A stretch of DNA of 47,980 nucleotides from positions 1-47,980 of the forward strand of contig JAHJSR010000017.1 of NCBI GenBank assembly GCA_018830085.1, in the 5' to 3' direction. Positions 36,543 to 44,946 of this stretch are shown in pieces. Under the pieces are notes generated by a model. It searched no databases and was not told the origin of the DNA. It saw only the letters and a program-made list of their open reading frames with translations. The DNA is from Patescibacteria group bacterium. Lineage in GTDB: Bacteria > Patescibacteriota > Patescibacteriia > 2-12-FULL-60-25. How positions within the stretch are numbered: the first letter of the stretch is position 1; the number at the start of each line of letters is the position of its first letter. The translations under genes were made by a program, and so were the position numbers.

Positions 36543-36571
36543 ACAAAAAATCGCAATCTCCTGCTTGCGAT
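36543..36571 (-). terminator. terminator of the 500-residue membrane protein gene
   Basis: Stem ATCGCAA/TTGCGAT (36550-36556 with 36565-36571), then TTTTTTGTTT in the minus direction. Confidence 0.8.
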
Positions 36572-36596
36572 AATGTATTTTTAACTATGTAATCTT

Positions 36597-38099
36597 TTAC
36601 ACAGGCAATAACCTTGGATCTGCCAATCTGGGTAAAATGACTGTTAGTAACAATATCAACACACCTGTAAGCAATATCATATACGCAACATATTCTGACC
36701 ATTTTCGTTTTAAACGCAAAATCACAAAAAACAAAACACAACCCAACAATATTATTGCCAATGGTACAAAAACCTTAAATATAATCGCGAGAATTCCACC
36801 CAATATTAGCCACAAACCCATTACTTGCCACAATACAAATACTGACTCATTTTTTAGTTTATATCTAGCGTAAAAATACAAAGCCTGAAAAAAAGAAAAC
36901 ACACCAACCAAGCTAGTAAGTGAAACATCGGAGTCCGCGCCACGCCTAACAAATTGAAACGATAAAAATGATAAACCCAAAGCCAATAAATACTCTTTTA
37001 ACCAAAAAAATTTTTCATCAATATTCATCAATGCATCACCTGCCACCAAATATGCAAAACTCAAAAAAACCAAAGCGGCACCAAAAACAGGCCAACCCAA
37101 TATAAATGAACCAAAAAGGTAAAAAAACAATAACCAATTACTATTTTCATTTTGCTTATTAGCCCAAACCCTCCATAAAAATAAACCACTAATAACTACT
37201 ATCATAAAAACAACCACTGACGAAAAATCCATTAATACCCAATCCGACCTACCCAAACCTATTCCAACACCTAATAACATAGCAAAACTAACCCAACTAA
37301 AAACCTTCAGCAATCCATCCGTAATCATTATTCGCACAAAACCGACAAACTCATCTTTTGATAACAACCCCCAAACAATAAAATCTATCAAAAAAACCCA
37401 AGAAATATTAAATAAATGAACCGAATTAACAGCTTGTCCGCCAAAACCAGTGAACCATCTTATGAGTTGCGCATTGTTCCAATAAGAATTTAAAGTCAAA
37501 GATCCCAACTCCGAAATGATCTGTCCACTAAACCCTAAACCATTAACCAAAAGAACCAAAAGCAAAATCATGCTTGGTATTAAAAAAAAGATATTAATCG
37601 CCAAACACAAAGCCATACCCACAATCACGCCCGAGAAAATATCCTCATTTTCTTTATATTCTTTATATGCAAACACAACCGAAACTCCCCATGCAAAACC
37701 TCTAAGCATTGCATCAGGACCAATAGAAAAAGGAAAAAAACCAAAAGAAACTAGATACTGAGCAATACCCGATACAGATAATTGCGAACTCACAAGATCC
37801 CTCCCCCAAAAACCAAGCAAATATACTATTAATGCAATCCCTAAACCAACAATTACTGGATTTTGATACAAATTCCAATCCAACGCGTCTACCTTTTTAA
37901 AAACATATTTTCTTATTACTACTACCGAAAAGATACCACCTAAATATAGCAATGGATACCATAAAAAAATCTCCAAAGGGTTGGGTGATGACACACCTCT
38001 AAGAAATGATCCCAAAAAATATATCACCACCGATCCAATAACAAGAACCGGTAATAACGATATATTTACTCCGTTTTTCCAAATACCACTTTTTATCAT
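36597..38099 (-). CDS. large polytopic membrane protein, unknown function
   Basis: 500 residues with about 13-15 hydrophobic helices spread over the whole length and short polar loops. I recognise no transporter or transferase motif. The GPDAMLRGFAWGVS loop and the paired VGLGIALIVYLLGFWGRDL helices are the most distinctive parts. It overlaps the M50 protease by 4 bases, so the two are co-translated and may act together at the membrane. Codon use is as AT-rich as its neighbours. Confidence 0.75.
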   Translation of the reverse strand: MIKSGIWKNGVNISLLPVLVIGSVVIYFLGSFLRGVSSPNPLEIFLWYPLLYLGGIFSVVVIRKYVFKKVDALDWNLYQNPVIVGLGIALIVYLLGFWGRDLVSSQLSVSGIAQYLVSFGFFPFSIGPDAMLRGFAWGVSVVFAYKEYKENEDIFSGVIVGMALCLAINIFFLIPSMILLLVLLVNGLGFSGQIISELGSLTLNSYWNNAQLIRWFTGFGGQAVNSVHLFNISWVFLIDFIVWGLLSKDEFVGFVRIMITDGLLKVFSWVSFAMLLGVGIGLGRSDWVLMDFSSVVVFMIVVISGLFLWRVWANKQNENSNWLLFFYLFGSFILGWPVFGAALVFLSFAYLVAGDALMNIDEKFFWLKEYLLALGLSFLSFQFVRRGADSDVSLTSLVGVFSFFQALYFYARYKLKNESVFVLWQVMGLWLILGGILAIIFKVFVPLAIILLGCVLFFVILRLKRKWSEYVAYMILLTGVLILLLTVILPRLADPRLLPV

Positions 38100-38752
38100 A
38101 AAGCAAAAACTGACTGTAAATCAAAAATCTTTAATATCCAATACAAAGGTTTATTTAATACTAAACTAATAATACCAACTCCCAAGGTAATATCAACTAA
38201 AATCAAACCCATTAATACCCAAGGCCCATATTGTTCTATTTGCCTCCTTAATGTAAACCATTTATTCTCGTGCAAAATTGCAAAAAGCAATTTTGAACCG
38301 TCTAGCGGTGGCAGTGGTATTAAATTAAATAACATTAAAGCCGCATTAATAAAAAAACTAAATCCTAAAAAAACTATCAAATAATTATTCCATCCCAAGG
38401 CTGGGGCAAAACCCTTTAACAACAAAGCCGAAATAACCAATAAAATTAAATTACTAACTGGGCCAGCTAACGCTATTAAAACTTCACCCCAATGTCGATA
38501 TTTTACATAATTAGGATTATATGGAACCGGTTTACCCCAACCAAAATGTACAAACACCAAAGCCAACAAACCAAATAAATCCACATGCGCAAAAGGATTT
38601 AAAGTCAATCTACCCATCCTCTTTGCTGTCTGATCACCTAAAAAATTAGCTGCCAAAGCATGAGAAAACTCATGTACAGACAAGGCGACAAGTACACTCA
38701 CTATCCAAAGTATAAAAACCAAAGGATTGCTAAACAATGTAAATAAAGACAT
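38096..38752 (-). CDS. M50 family site-2-protease-like metalloprotease
   Basis: Intramembrane zinc protease. [14 protein letters not shown] carries the HExxH motif at about residues 28-32. [13 protein letters not shown] is the second signature, providing the Asp ligand in an N/L-x-P-x-P-x-L-D-G block. About five helices, roughly 218 residues, with no PDZ domain, so it is the small YwhC-like type. The ATG at 38752 is preferred because TATAAT (38767-38762) ends nine bases before it. An in-frame GTG at 38761 abuts that -10 box and could not be in the transcript. Confidence 0.9.
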   Translation of the reverse strand: MSLFTLFSNPLVFILWIVSVLVALSVHEFSHALAANFLGDQTAKRMGRLTLNPFAHVDLFGLLALVFVHFGWGKPVPYNPNYVKYRHWGEVLIALAGPVSNLILLVISALLLKGFAPALGWNNYLIVFLGFSFFINAALMLFNLIPLPPLDGSKLLFAILHENKWFTLRRQIEQYGPWVLMGLILVDITLGVGIISLVLNKPLYWILKIFDLQSVFAL

Positions 38753-38761
38753 ATAAAGCAC

Positions 38762-38767
38762 ATTATA
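38762..38767 (-). promoter_or_regulatory. -10 box of the M50 protease gene (near-leaderless)
   Basis: TATAAT, nine bases before the ATG at 38752; the -35 match is weak. Divergent from the rpmB promoter. Confidence 0.5.
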
Positions 38768-38800
38768 ACAGACCCGCGAGATGATTACAGAGATTTGCTC

Positions 38801-38829
38801 TTGTCAATTCTTGCGGATTCAGTTATTAT
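38801..38829 (+). promoter_or_regulatory. rpmB promoter
   Basis: TTGTCA (38801-38806), 17-base spacer, TATTAT (38824-38829), thirteen bases before the ATG at 38843. Predicted leader about 6 bases. Confidence 0.75.
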
Positions 38830-38842
38830 ACGCGCAATCAAT

Positions 38843-39106
38843 ATGTCACGAACATGCGAACTTACCGGAAAAAGGGCTAATGTAGCCAATAACCGCAGTC
38901 ACTCCAACCGCGCAACCAAGCGCGTACAAGGCGTTAATCTACAAACACGCCGTATTGGTGGTGTAAAAATCAAGCTATCTTCAAAAGCATTAAAAACAAT
39001 CAAAAAAATTCAAGCAATTGATAGAGGTGAGATTTTAACCAAACGAGCTAAGAAAAAGGCTAAAACCGCAGCCCGCCAAGAACAAGCAGCCAAAGCAAAA
39101 AAATAA
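38843..39106 (+). CDS. rpmB: 50S ribosomal protein bL28
   Basis: [22 protein letters not shown] is the family N-terminus, which fixes the start at 38843; the promoter -10 box lies within the longer open frame upstream. [24 protein letters not shown] follows, then a Lys/Ala-rich tail. 87 residues. A single-gene unit with its own promoter and terminator. Confidence 0.95.
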   Translation: MSRTCELTGKRANVANNRSHSNRATKRVQGVNLQTRRIGGVKIKLSSKALKTIKKIQAIDRGEILTKRAKKKAKTAARQEQAAKAKK

Positions 39107-39128
39107 AAAAGCCGTAAGGCTTTTTTTA
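39104..39128. terminator. bidirectional terminator between rpmB and the LOG-family gene
   Basis: Stem AAAAAAGCC (39105-39113) with GGCTTTTTT (39118-39126), loop GTAA, between convergent genes. Confidence 0.85.
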
Positions 39129-39146
39129 GTACTAATTTTATTATTC

Positions 39147-39959
39147 TTACATTTTACGCTCCACTGTTTTATTAATAATCTCAAAAGCTTGCTCAGGCGT
39201 ATCAACAAGTTTAATTAATTCCAAATCTTTTTTTGCGATAAATTTATTTTTTTCCAACAATGTATCCTCGATCCAATCCAACAAAGGCTGCCAATAATCC
39301 TTTCCAATAAATATACATGGAACATCTTTAGGCACCTTGCCGGTCTGAACCAAAGTCAACATCTCAAAAGCCTCATCCATTGTTCCAAATCCACCAGGAA
39401 AAAAAACATAGGCTTGAGCCGACGCTGATAGCATTACCTTGCGTGTAAAAAAATAATGAAACCCTATTGCTCTTGTAACATATTCATTTCTACGCTGCGT
39501 TGTTGGTAATTCAATATCCAATCCAACCGATTCACCACCGCCTTGTATCGCACCCTTATTACCTGCCTCCATGATACCCGGTCCTCCCCCGGTTATAACC
39601 GTATAACCAGCTTTTGCACACATCTTACCCAATGACACCGCATGCTTATAATATTTACTATTTTTTGATATTCGCGCGCTTCCAAAAAAAGTAACTTCAT
39701 TTTTTAAATCAGACAGAAACTCAAAACCCTCAATAAATTCTGCAATAATTCTAAAAATTCTCCAATAGACATTCTCCGTAAAAGGCTTCTCCTCCATTTG
39801 TACACACTTATTATCAGGTGAGCATATCCAACGCACAAATCTATCATTATTCTCTGCTAATTTTTTAGCACGATTCTCATATCCATTACTCTTATAAAAC
39901 GGCCTTTGTGGCTTTACAATTTTTTTTGCTTTCTTCTTTGATATTGGCATATTAATCAT
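39147..39959 (-). CDS. LOG-family nucleotide-5'-monophosphate phosphoribohydrolase-like protein
   Basis: Rossmann-fold family often annotated as lysine decarboxylase but acting on nucleoside monophosphates (cytokinin-activating in plants). VTFFGSARISKNSKYY, VITGGGPGIMEAGNKGA and the signature PGGFGTMDEAFEM (PGGxGTxxE) are present. 270 residues with a basic N-terminal extension. The start overlaps the upstream gene by 8 bases; an ATG at 39950 would avoid this. Physiological substrate unknown. Confidence 0.88.
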   Translation of the reverse strand: MINMPISKKKAKKIVKPQRPFYKSNGYENRAKKLAENNDRFVRWICSPDNKCVQMEEKPFTENVYWRIFRIIAEFIEGFEFLSDLKNEVTFFGSARISKNSKYYKHAVSLGKMCAKAGYTVITGGGPGIMEAGNKGAIQGGGESVGLDIELPTTQRRNEYVTRAIGFHYFFTRKVMLSASAQAYVFFPGGFGTMDEAFEMLTLVQTGKVPKDVPCIFIGKDYWQPLLDWIEDTLLEKNKFIAKKDLELIKLVDTPEQAFEIINKTVERKM

Positions 39960-40455
39960 TATTCAATTCATCTAATAATATTTGCATTGTTTTTATAAAA
40001 TTCATCAAATGCCTCCTATCCCAACATGGACCCAACGAAATCTGCACAGGTTTTGAATCTTGTGTTGTTAAAACCTCAAAAAGATATTGATCACCATTAA
40101 GTCGAATTCCTAAATCAGTTAACTTTATCCCGTTCACATCTTGTAAATCTATATGCTTAGTACGCGACATCCAAGCTCTAAATTCCAACCTTCCATTTTC
40201 CACCCTTAATGTTTCGGTAAAACTATTTAACAAATAACCCCAACAACCTATTGTCAAAACTGCCACTATCACAAATTGCATACCCTGTATCGAAGGTATA
40301 TACAGAGAAAAAAACAAAATTAATGTTAATATTATTGCCACAGCTAAAATAACTGCACCGCCCGGTGAAACAACCTGTGCTCTTACGTCAGTTAACAAAT
40401 CATCAGGCAACAAATCCTTCTTTTCAACTTTTACTGATGCTAATATTTTTGCCAT
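39952..40455 (-). CDS. two-helix membrane protein (PH-like outer part), unknown function
   Basis: 167 residues from the ATG at 40455: MAKILASVKVEKKDLLPDDL, then two closely spaced helices (AVILAVAIILTLILFFSLYI and FVIVAVLTIGCWGYLLNSF). The C-terminal cytoplasmic part (RVENGRLEFRAWMSRTKHIDLQDVNGIKL) has the strand pattern of bacterial PH-like membrane domains, which is a tentative match. The short start is chosen because a TATAAT box lies six bases before it. The longer frame would begin inside a palindrome at 40625-40644. Confidence 0.65.
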   Translation of the reverse strand: MAKILASVKVEKKDLLPDDLLTDVRAQVVSPGGAVILAVAIILTLILFFSLYIPSIQGMQFVIVAVLTIGCWGYLLNSFTETLRVENGRLEFRAWMSRTKHIDLQDVNGIKLTDLGIRLNGDQYLFEVLTTQDSKPVQISLGPCWDRRHLMNFIKTMQILLDELNND

Positions 40456-40735
40456 AAACTCATTATAGCTAAAATGCCACGATACGTCATTATCAATACT
40501 AAATAAAAAAGGGCCGCGAGGCTTTCGGCTAAGCTCAAACGAGCACATCGTTACAATAATCGCTAATTGCAGATATGATTCCGCAACTGCGAAAATAGCT
40601 CCTGAACGCTGCATAGGTCTAATTTTATCTACCACGGTAGATAACACGCCGACCTAAAAATACCGATTATCCCGAAACCTCAACGACCCTCACCACCATT
40701 CTCGCTGTATCACATCGCCTAGTCAAGTAAATAAA
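40456..40735. other. 280-base gap with a 20-bp dyad
   Basis: I see no supported gene. The main feature is a perfect inverted repeat, TTATCTACC-AC-GGTAGATAA (40625-40644), which looks like a repressor operator or a short stem. The remainder is ordinary, moderately AT-rich sequence. Confidence 0.4.
40462..40467 (-). promoter_or_regulatory. -10 box for a leaderless transcript of the 167-residue gene
   Basis: Perfect TATAAT, then six bases, then the ATG at 40455; the transcript should begin at or within a base of the ATG. The upstream -35 (TGACGT, 16-base spacer) is moderate. Confidence 0.55.
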
Positions 40736-40763
40736 AAAGCCGGTAGCTAAACTACACGGCTTT
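40730..40763 (-). terminator. terminator containing the stop codon of the 496-residue gene
   Basis: Minus-strand stem AAAGCCG(T)GTAG / CTACCGGCTTT, loop TTTAG, followed by TTTTTTATTT. The TAG stop (40754-40752) is part of the stem, so the terminator begins inside the coding sequence. Confidence 0.85.
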
Positions 40764-42242
40764 ACGAAGTTCATTCTGTCTTTGGCACTGATACTGCCAA
40801 AATTCATCACGTAGAGTAGGATCTTCCCAGTTAATTCCATAAATCGTCCTAGGCCAAATCCAAGGGAAAAATGTATCCAGATAAGTCAACAGCTTATAAA
40901 AAGCATGTCCATCCAACTCGTGTGACACCAATGAATTTAGGTAATACTCCAAAAGCAAGTACTGCAACTCATGAGAAATGCCTCCGTGTCTAAAGTTATA
41001 CTTATCAAAACGCCTATCAATCGAAGAATGCCGATTGTTAACATCAACCGCGCCAGCACGCTTAGCATTGGACTGCTGAGCCCAAACCTGCCCCGGGTTG
41101 GTAACAAGTTTACGGCGTAAACGATAAGCCACAATATCCATATCCGGAGCTTCGTTAAAAAACACCTGAGTGAATCCAGAAAAATCCGGAACTCGCTCTA
41201 CCAACGGAGTTTCATACTTCAAAAGTTTGGCAAAAACCGTGTCTTTGCACCTTCCCTCCGTGTAAACCGGCACCAAACCACCACCTCTGCGCTCGACCAA
41301 ATAAAAATCCTTATGCCGCACAAAATCCATCTCACGAATTGCATTCAGTCGATTGATGTCATTGTCTCGAGCCCAAAGAATACTACATCTACCGTCCTGA
41401 TTTTTACGAACTCTATAAAATCTATTAGGATCAAGGTTCGCGCCAATCAAGATACCAACACGCGCGTTAGGAACAAAAACATCATTTTCCAATATACCCC
41501 AAACCTTTGCATGCTTTTCCGCGACGCTTGTTGGAGAATATCGAGTTGCCCTGAGCCTGATCTCAACCTCAACCCAAGTAGCGCTAATACGAGCCTCCAT
41601 TTTTTCTTGAGGATTACCACTGGCCATCAAATCAAGCAAATCTATTGGACATTTAGCTAGATCAACTCGCTCCGAATGTTTAAGTAGACTCTTGTAACGC
41701 TTTGGAACATAAGCATCTATCACCTGAGCCATCTGTCTCTTTTTTGCAGCCATTGCCTCCTCAACCCAGCCAGAAAAATCACTCAAATCAATCTGAGCAA
41801 GCCCGTATTGATCAGCATAACGCTGAAAAAAAGCATACCCCATAGCTTCATCAACTCTAGCCTGAGAGATATTCGCTATCCGCTGTTGCCTGACCATCTC
41901 TTTACGTACTGCTCGCAGATGACCATACAAACTACCAAATCTTACGACATCACCAGTTAGAACCGAGCCATATTTGATGATGCGAGTCTTCTCTTGTTGG
42001 CTCAAATTAGGATCAATACAAATCAAACCAGGAAAAGCCTGCTGTACATTCTCCTGATGCAATGACTTTTTCCTATAAATCGCCTCCTCCAAAGCATTCT
42101 GCAATCTCCTAATTTGTTTTTCTCTGGCTTTTGATTTGCGATCATTTTTTGTATCACGCAACAAAGAAACAATACGTTTTACTTCATCAGACTTATAGTA
42201 AAAAGGCGGTGGACAATGTTCTGAACCATTCTGATGCTTCAT
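40752..42242 (-). CDS. 496-residue hypothetical protein, unknown function
   Basis: No family recognised. It is soluble and basic with no signal or membrane helix. The N-terminal 100 residues are charged helices (DTKNDRKSKAREKQIRRLQNAL). A middle region contains VGILIGANLDPNRFYRV and WARDNDINRLNAIREMDF, and a later block reads PDMDIVAYRLRRKLVTNPGQVW. The C-terminus is Trp/Tyr/Phe-rich (TFFPWIWPRTIYGINWEDP). It has its own promoter, a TGGAG sequence nine bases before the ATG, and a terminator embedding its stop. Base composition is less AT-rich than neighbouring housekeeping genes, which may indicate later acquisition. Confidence 0.7.
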   Translation of the reverse strand: MKHQNGSEHCPPPFYYKSDEVKRIVSLLRDTKNDRKSKAREKQIRRLQNALEEAIYRKKSLHQENVQQAFPGLICIDPNLSQQEKTRIIKYGSVLTGDVVRFGSLYGHLRAVRKEMVRQQRIANISQARVDEAMGYAFFQRYADQYGLAQIDLSDFSGWVEEAMAAKKRQMAQVIDAYVPKRYKSLLKHSERVDLAKCPIDLLDLMASGNPQEKMEARISATWVEVEIRLRATRYSPTSVAEKHAKVWGILENDVFVPNARVGILIGANLDPNRFYRVRKNQDGRCSILWARDNDINRLNAIREMDFVRHKDFYLVERRGGGLVPVYTEGRCKDTVFAKLLKYETPLVERVPDFSGFTQVFFNEAPDMDIVAYRLRRKLVTNPGQVWAQQSNAKRAGAVDVNNRHSSIDRRFDKYNFRHGGISHELQYLLLEYYLNSLVSHELDGHAFYKLLTYLDTFFPWIWPRTIYGINWEDPTLRDEFWQYQCQRQNELRKAV

Positions 42243-42320
42243 TTTTTACTACTCCACTCTGCTACGACTTATTTAAGACAAGTCGAGCATTCTCGACAAT
42301 TTCCAAAGGACGGAATAACA

Positions 42321-42349
42321 AAAGTAGTTTATAACAACCTTCCAGTCAA
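42321..42349 (-). promoter_or_regulatory. promoter of the 496-residue gene
   Basis: TTGACT (42349-42344), 17-base spacer, TACTTT (42326-42321), with a leader of about 70 bases holding a TCGAG-AATG-CTCGA hairpin (42284-42297). Divergent from the ndk promoter. Confidence 0.5.
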
Positions 42350-42363
42350 GAGCGGCGTCACAA

Positions 42364-42392
42364 TTGACTAAAACAAAAAAAATCTTTATTAT
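42364..42392 (+). promoter_or_regulatory. ndk promoter (near-leaderless)
   Basis: TTGACT (42364-42369), 17-base spacer, TATTAT (42387-42392), nine bases before the ATG at 42402. Predicted leader of 2-3 bases and no Shine-Dalgarno sequence. Confidence 0.7.
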
Positions 42393-42401
42393 ATTGCGCA
42401 T

Positions 42402-42914
42402 ATGCAACATCCAAGTGAAACAATTCAACGCACTTTAGTGCTCTTAAAGCCCGACGCCATTGAGCGCGGATTAATTGGCGAAATAACTCAACGCTTTGAA
42501 CGTGTAGGTTTAAAAATCGCCGGTCTAAAAATGATTTGGCCAACAGAAGAAACTGCTCTTAAGCATTACACCGAAGATTTAGCCGAACGTCGTGGTGAAC
42601 ACGTCCGCAAAATGATGGTTGACATGTTAGTATCCGGACCGGTCGTCGCCATTGCTTTAGAAGGTGTCGAAGCCGTTGAACTAGTACGTAAAATGGTTGG
42701 TGAAACAGAACCCAAAAAAGCAGCTCCCGGAACCATAAGAGGAGACTATGCTCATGTCTCTTTTAAACATGCTGACGCAAAAAATATCGGAATTTTTAAC
42801 TTAATCCATGCCTCGGGCAGTGCAGAAGAGGCCATGCAAGAAGTTGATGTCTGGTTTGAACCTAATGAAATCCATGAATTTAAACCTTCTTATACTGGTA
42901 TAACCATGGCATAA
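42402..42914 (+). CDS. ndk: nucleoside-diphosphate kinase
   Basis: Balances NTP and dNTP pools by phosphate transfer through a phospho-His. RTLVLLKPDAIERGLIGEI at the N-terminus; AAPGTIRGDYAHVSF; the active-site block NLIHASGSAEEA with the catalytic His at about residue 136. 170 residues, about 20-25 longer than most bacterial Ndk because of a longer helical hairpin (HYTEDLAERRGEHVRKMM) and an extended C-terminus. Single-gene unit with terminator. Confidence 0.96.
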   Translation: MQHPSETIQRTLVLLKPDAIERGLIGEITQRFERVGLKIAGLKMIWPTEETALKHYTEDLAERRGEHVRKMMVDMLVSGPVVAIALEGVEAVELVRKMVGETEPKKAAPGTIRGDYAHVSFKHADAKNIGIFNLIHASGSAEEAMQEVDVWFEPNEIHEFKPSYTGITMA

Positions 42915-42918
42915 GAAT

Positions 42919-42947
42919 CAAAAAACAGAGCTTGGCTCTGTTTTTTT
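42919..42947 (+). terminator. ndk terminator
   Basis: Stem AAAACAGAG / CTCTGTTTT with loop CTTGG and a T-run, five bases after the stop. Confidence 0.85.
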
Positions 42948-42981
42948 AAAAAAATAGCTTATTTTAGCCAAATATAATATC

Positions 42982-43010
42982 TTGCAAAAAAACCACATAT
43001 TTGCTAGACT
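42982..43010 (+). promoter_or_regulatory. candidate rpmF-nusB-rnc promoter
   Basis: TTGCAA (42982-42987), 17-base spacer, TAGACT (43005-43010), about 70 bases before rpmF. Confidence 0.4.
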
Positions 43011-43081
43011 TAGCCTATTATTACCAGTCCACTCCGGTGGCTTACTAATTTCTACTCGTTAATATCTAACCTACTCATGTT

Positions 43082-43321
43082 ATGGGATTACCTGGACATC
43101 GTCGTACAAGCTCAGACAAACGCCGCCGCGCGTCACACTTTGCTTTAAAACAAACAACAATAACTACAGATAAAGATAACAATCAGGAGCACTTGCCTCA
43201 CCGCGCCGCACCCGGAGCAACATCCTATCGCGGACACACAATCCACGTAAAAGGCCAAGAGAAAAAGCTGGAAAAAATGCTCAAAACTTCAAAAAAATCT
43301 ACAACTAAAACCGATGAATAA
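43082..43321 (+). CDS. rpmF: 50S ribosomal protein bL32, zinc-free form
   Basis: Recognised by GLPGHRRTSSDKRRRASHFALK (family: VPKRRTS..R.R.R...H..L) and LPHRAAPGATSYRGHTIH, which replaces the usual PHRVCPxCGYYxG. None of the four zinc cysteines is present. 79 residues with a Lys-rich tail. Head of the rpmF-nusB-rnc group, a common neighbourhood. Confidence 0.88.
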   Translation: MGLPGHRRTSSDKRRRASHFALKQTTITTDKDNNQEHLPHRAAPGATSYRGHTIHVKGQEKKLEKMLKTSKKSTTKTDE

Positions 43322-43361
43322 CCAAATTTAATTAATTCATCGCACCTTAGCACCTTGTTCT

Positions 43362-43910
43362 ATGTCAAATCGTCACCTTGCCAGAGCCCTCGCTCTCCAA
43401 TCCCTTTACGAATGGGATTTTCACCATTTGGATACACAAAAAGCACTTAATATCATTGATCGCAATCTTGAAGAATTTGCCCCAGAACTCGACGAAAAAC
43501 CTTTTGCGCGTGCTTTACTAAAAGGAATAATGGACCACCATTCCGACATAGACCAAGCCATAACCAAATTTGCGCCAGATTGGCCAATAGAAAGAATCAC
43601 GACAGTAGACCGCAATGTACTGCGTATTGGCATATTCGAGCTGCTCTTTGACGATCAAATTCCATCAAAAGTAGCAATAAACGAAGCCATTGAACTTGCT
43701 AAAACTTTTGGCGGTGAATCTTCTGGTAAATTTGTCAATGGAGTTTTAGGCGCAGTCTTCCGTGATCAAACAGCTCAAGGCGTTACAAAAACAGTTGATG
43801 CTCCCAAACCAGATAAAATCGAAGAACCTCAAGAAAAAGAAAAACCCGCAGAACCAAAAACCGAAGCTGATTCAACTCCAACTCCCCAAACTCCGGAACC
43901 TACTGCTTAA
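43362..43910 (+). CDS. nusB: transcription antitermination factor NusB
   Basis: All-helical RNA-binding protein of rRNA antitermination, partner of S10. [18 protein letters not shown] at the N-terminus, [22 protein letters not shown], and [27 protein letters not shown] at about 105-132. The NusB fold ends near residue 138. The last 45 residues are a disordered Pro/Glu/Lys/Thr tail ([19 protein letters not shown]). Lies between rpmF and rnc. Confidence 0.95.
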   Translation: MSNRHLARALALQSLYEWDFHHLDTQKALNIIDRNLEEFAPELDEKPFARALLKGIMDHHSDIDQAITKFAPDWPIERITTVDRNVLRIGIFELLFDDQIPSKVAINEAIELAKTFGGESSGKFVNGVLGAVFRDQTAQGVTKTVDAPKPDKIEEPQEKEKPAEPKTEADSTPTPQTPEPTA

Positions 43911-43953
43911 ATTTAAGCTATTGAAAACTTAAATAACAAATATTTTTAATTTT

Positions 43954-44007
43954 GAACGAAATTGACGAAGCGCACGGATACATCCGTCATCTTCGTTAGA
44001 ATCGTTC
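43954..44007 (+). promoter_or_regulatory. long stem-loop just before rnc, possible RNase III autoregulatory site
   Basis: Three nested stems in register: GAACGA/TCGTTC, ACGAAG/CTTCGT and ACGGA/TCCGT around a TACA loop, joined by short internal loops (one of which can form additional U-A and G-U pairs). The total is about 20 pairs over 54 bases, ending 16 bases before the rnc ATG. There is no T-run. In E. coli RNase III cleaves a stem-loop in its own mRNA leader to limit its own synthesis; the same logic is inferred here. Confidence 0.65.
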
Positions 44008-44023
44008 TCCAAAGTGAAACGAT

Positions 44024-44737
44024 ATGATAACATTCGAACAACTCGATTTTAAACCGTTAGAACAACGGCTTGGTTATGAATTTAAAGATAAAAAATTTAT
44101 TATCGAAGCCTTAACTCACAGATCATATTTAAACGAACACACCGACCATCCTTATGATCACAATGAGAGACTCGAGTTTTTAGGTGATGCAGTTTTAGAG
44201 CTAGTTGTTACAGAAAACTTATATTTAAACTATCCAAATCCCGAAGGCGAACTAACTAACTGGCGAGCCGCTTTAGTAAATGCAAAAACCTTAGCAGGAA
44301 TAGCAACACAATTGGATTTTGAGGAATACCTATTATTATCCAAAGGTGAAGCCAAAGATAAAAATTCCAAAGCCCGAATGTACATCTTAGCCAATGCCAT
44401 AGAAGCTATTATTGGTGCAATATATTTGGATGGTCATTGGGAAGGAGCAAAACAATTTATAGATTCTTTCATTTTGAGTACGCTTCCTTACATATTAAAA
44501 AATAAATTATACATTGATCCTAAAAGTCGTTTTCAAGAAACTGCTCAAGAGATGCTTAGCGTTACACCAAATTACAAAGTACTCAAAGAAACCGGACCGG
44601 ATCATAACAAAGAATTTACAGTTGGTGTTTTCTTGGACAAGGATCTCGTTGCTGTTGGTAGCGGAACCAGCAAACAAGAAGCGCAAATCGCTGCTGCCGA
44701 AGCCGGATTGGAAGTTAAAAACTGGAACGTAAAATAG
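44024..44737 (+). CDS. rnc: ribonuclease III
   Basis: Double-stranded-RNA endonuclease for rRNA processing and mRNA turnover. The signature NERLEFLGDAVLEL (about 42-55) carries the conserved Glu and Asp ligands. The second metal site reads ILANAIEAIIGAIYLDG, with Asn where most enzymes have Asp (consensus LaDtxEA); the following Glu is kept. A dsRNA-binding domain occupies about 165-235 (DPKSRFQETAQEM, SGTSKQEAQIAAAEAGLE). 237 residues. Confidence 0.96.
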   Translation: MITFEQLDFKPLEQRLGYEFKDKKFIIEALTHRSYLNEHTDHPYDHNERLEFLGDAVLELVVTENLYLNYPNPEGELTNWRAALVNAKTLAGIATQLDFEEYLLLSKGEAKDKNSKARMYILANAIEAIIGAIYLDGHWEGAKQFIDSFILSTLPYILKNKLYIDPKSRFQETAQEMLSVTPNYKVLKETGPDHNKEFTVGVFLDKDLVAVGSGTSKQEAQIAAAEAGLEVKNWNVK

Positions 44738-44756
44738 CCCCAATAATTTTAAAAAC

Positions 44757-44783
44757 AAAAAAAATCCCATTCGGGATTTTTTC
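44757..44783. terminator. bidirectional terminator between rnc and tRNA-Arg
   Basis: Stem AAAATCCC (44761-44768) with GGGATTTT (44773-44780), loop ATTC, with A and T runs on both sides. Confidence 0.85.
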
Positions 44784-44826
44784 GTTATCTTACCTCGGCT
44801 GAGCCACTCGGAGATTTGGTAAAGTA

Positions 44827-44901
44827 TGGTGCACCCTGAGGGAATCGAACCCCCATTGCCGGTTTCGAAGACCGGAGCTTTATCCGTTAAGCTAAGGGTG
44901 C
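44827..44901 (-). tRNA. tRNA-Arg (UCG)
   Basis: 75-nt cloverleaf on the minus strand with encoded CCA. Acceptor GCACCCT/AGGGTGC, anticodon stem CCGGT/ACCGG, loop CTTCGAA giving anticodon TCG. It reads CGA and probably other CGN codons. Confidence 0.95.
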
Positions 44902-44946
44902 TTAATAGCAACGATAATAACTTAAAACCCAATTTTTAGCAATAAT

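Noticed and set aside
40752-42242. Possible RelA-like or toxin domain in the 496-residue protein
   Set aside because: The PDMDIVAYRLRRKL block looked suggestive, but no synthetase motif set or catalytic residues could be found.
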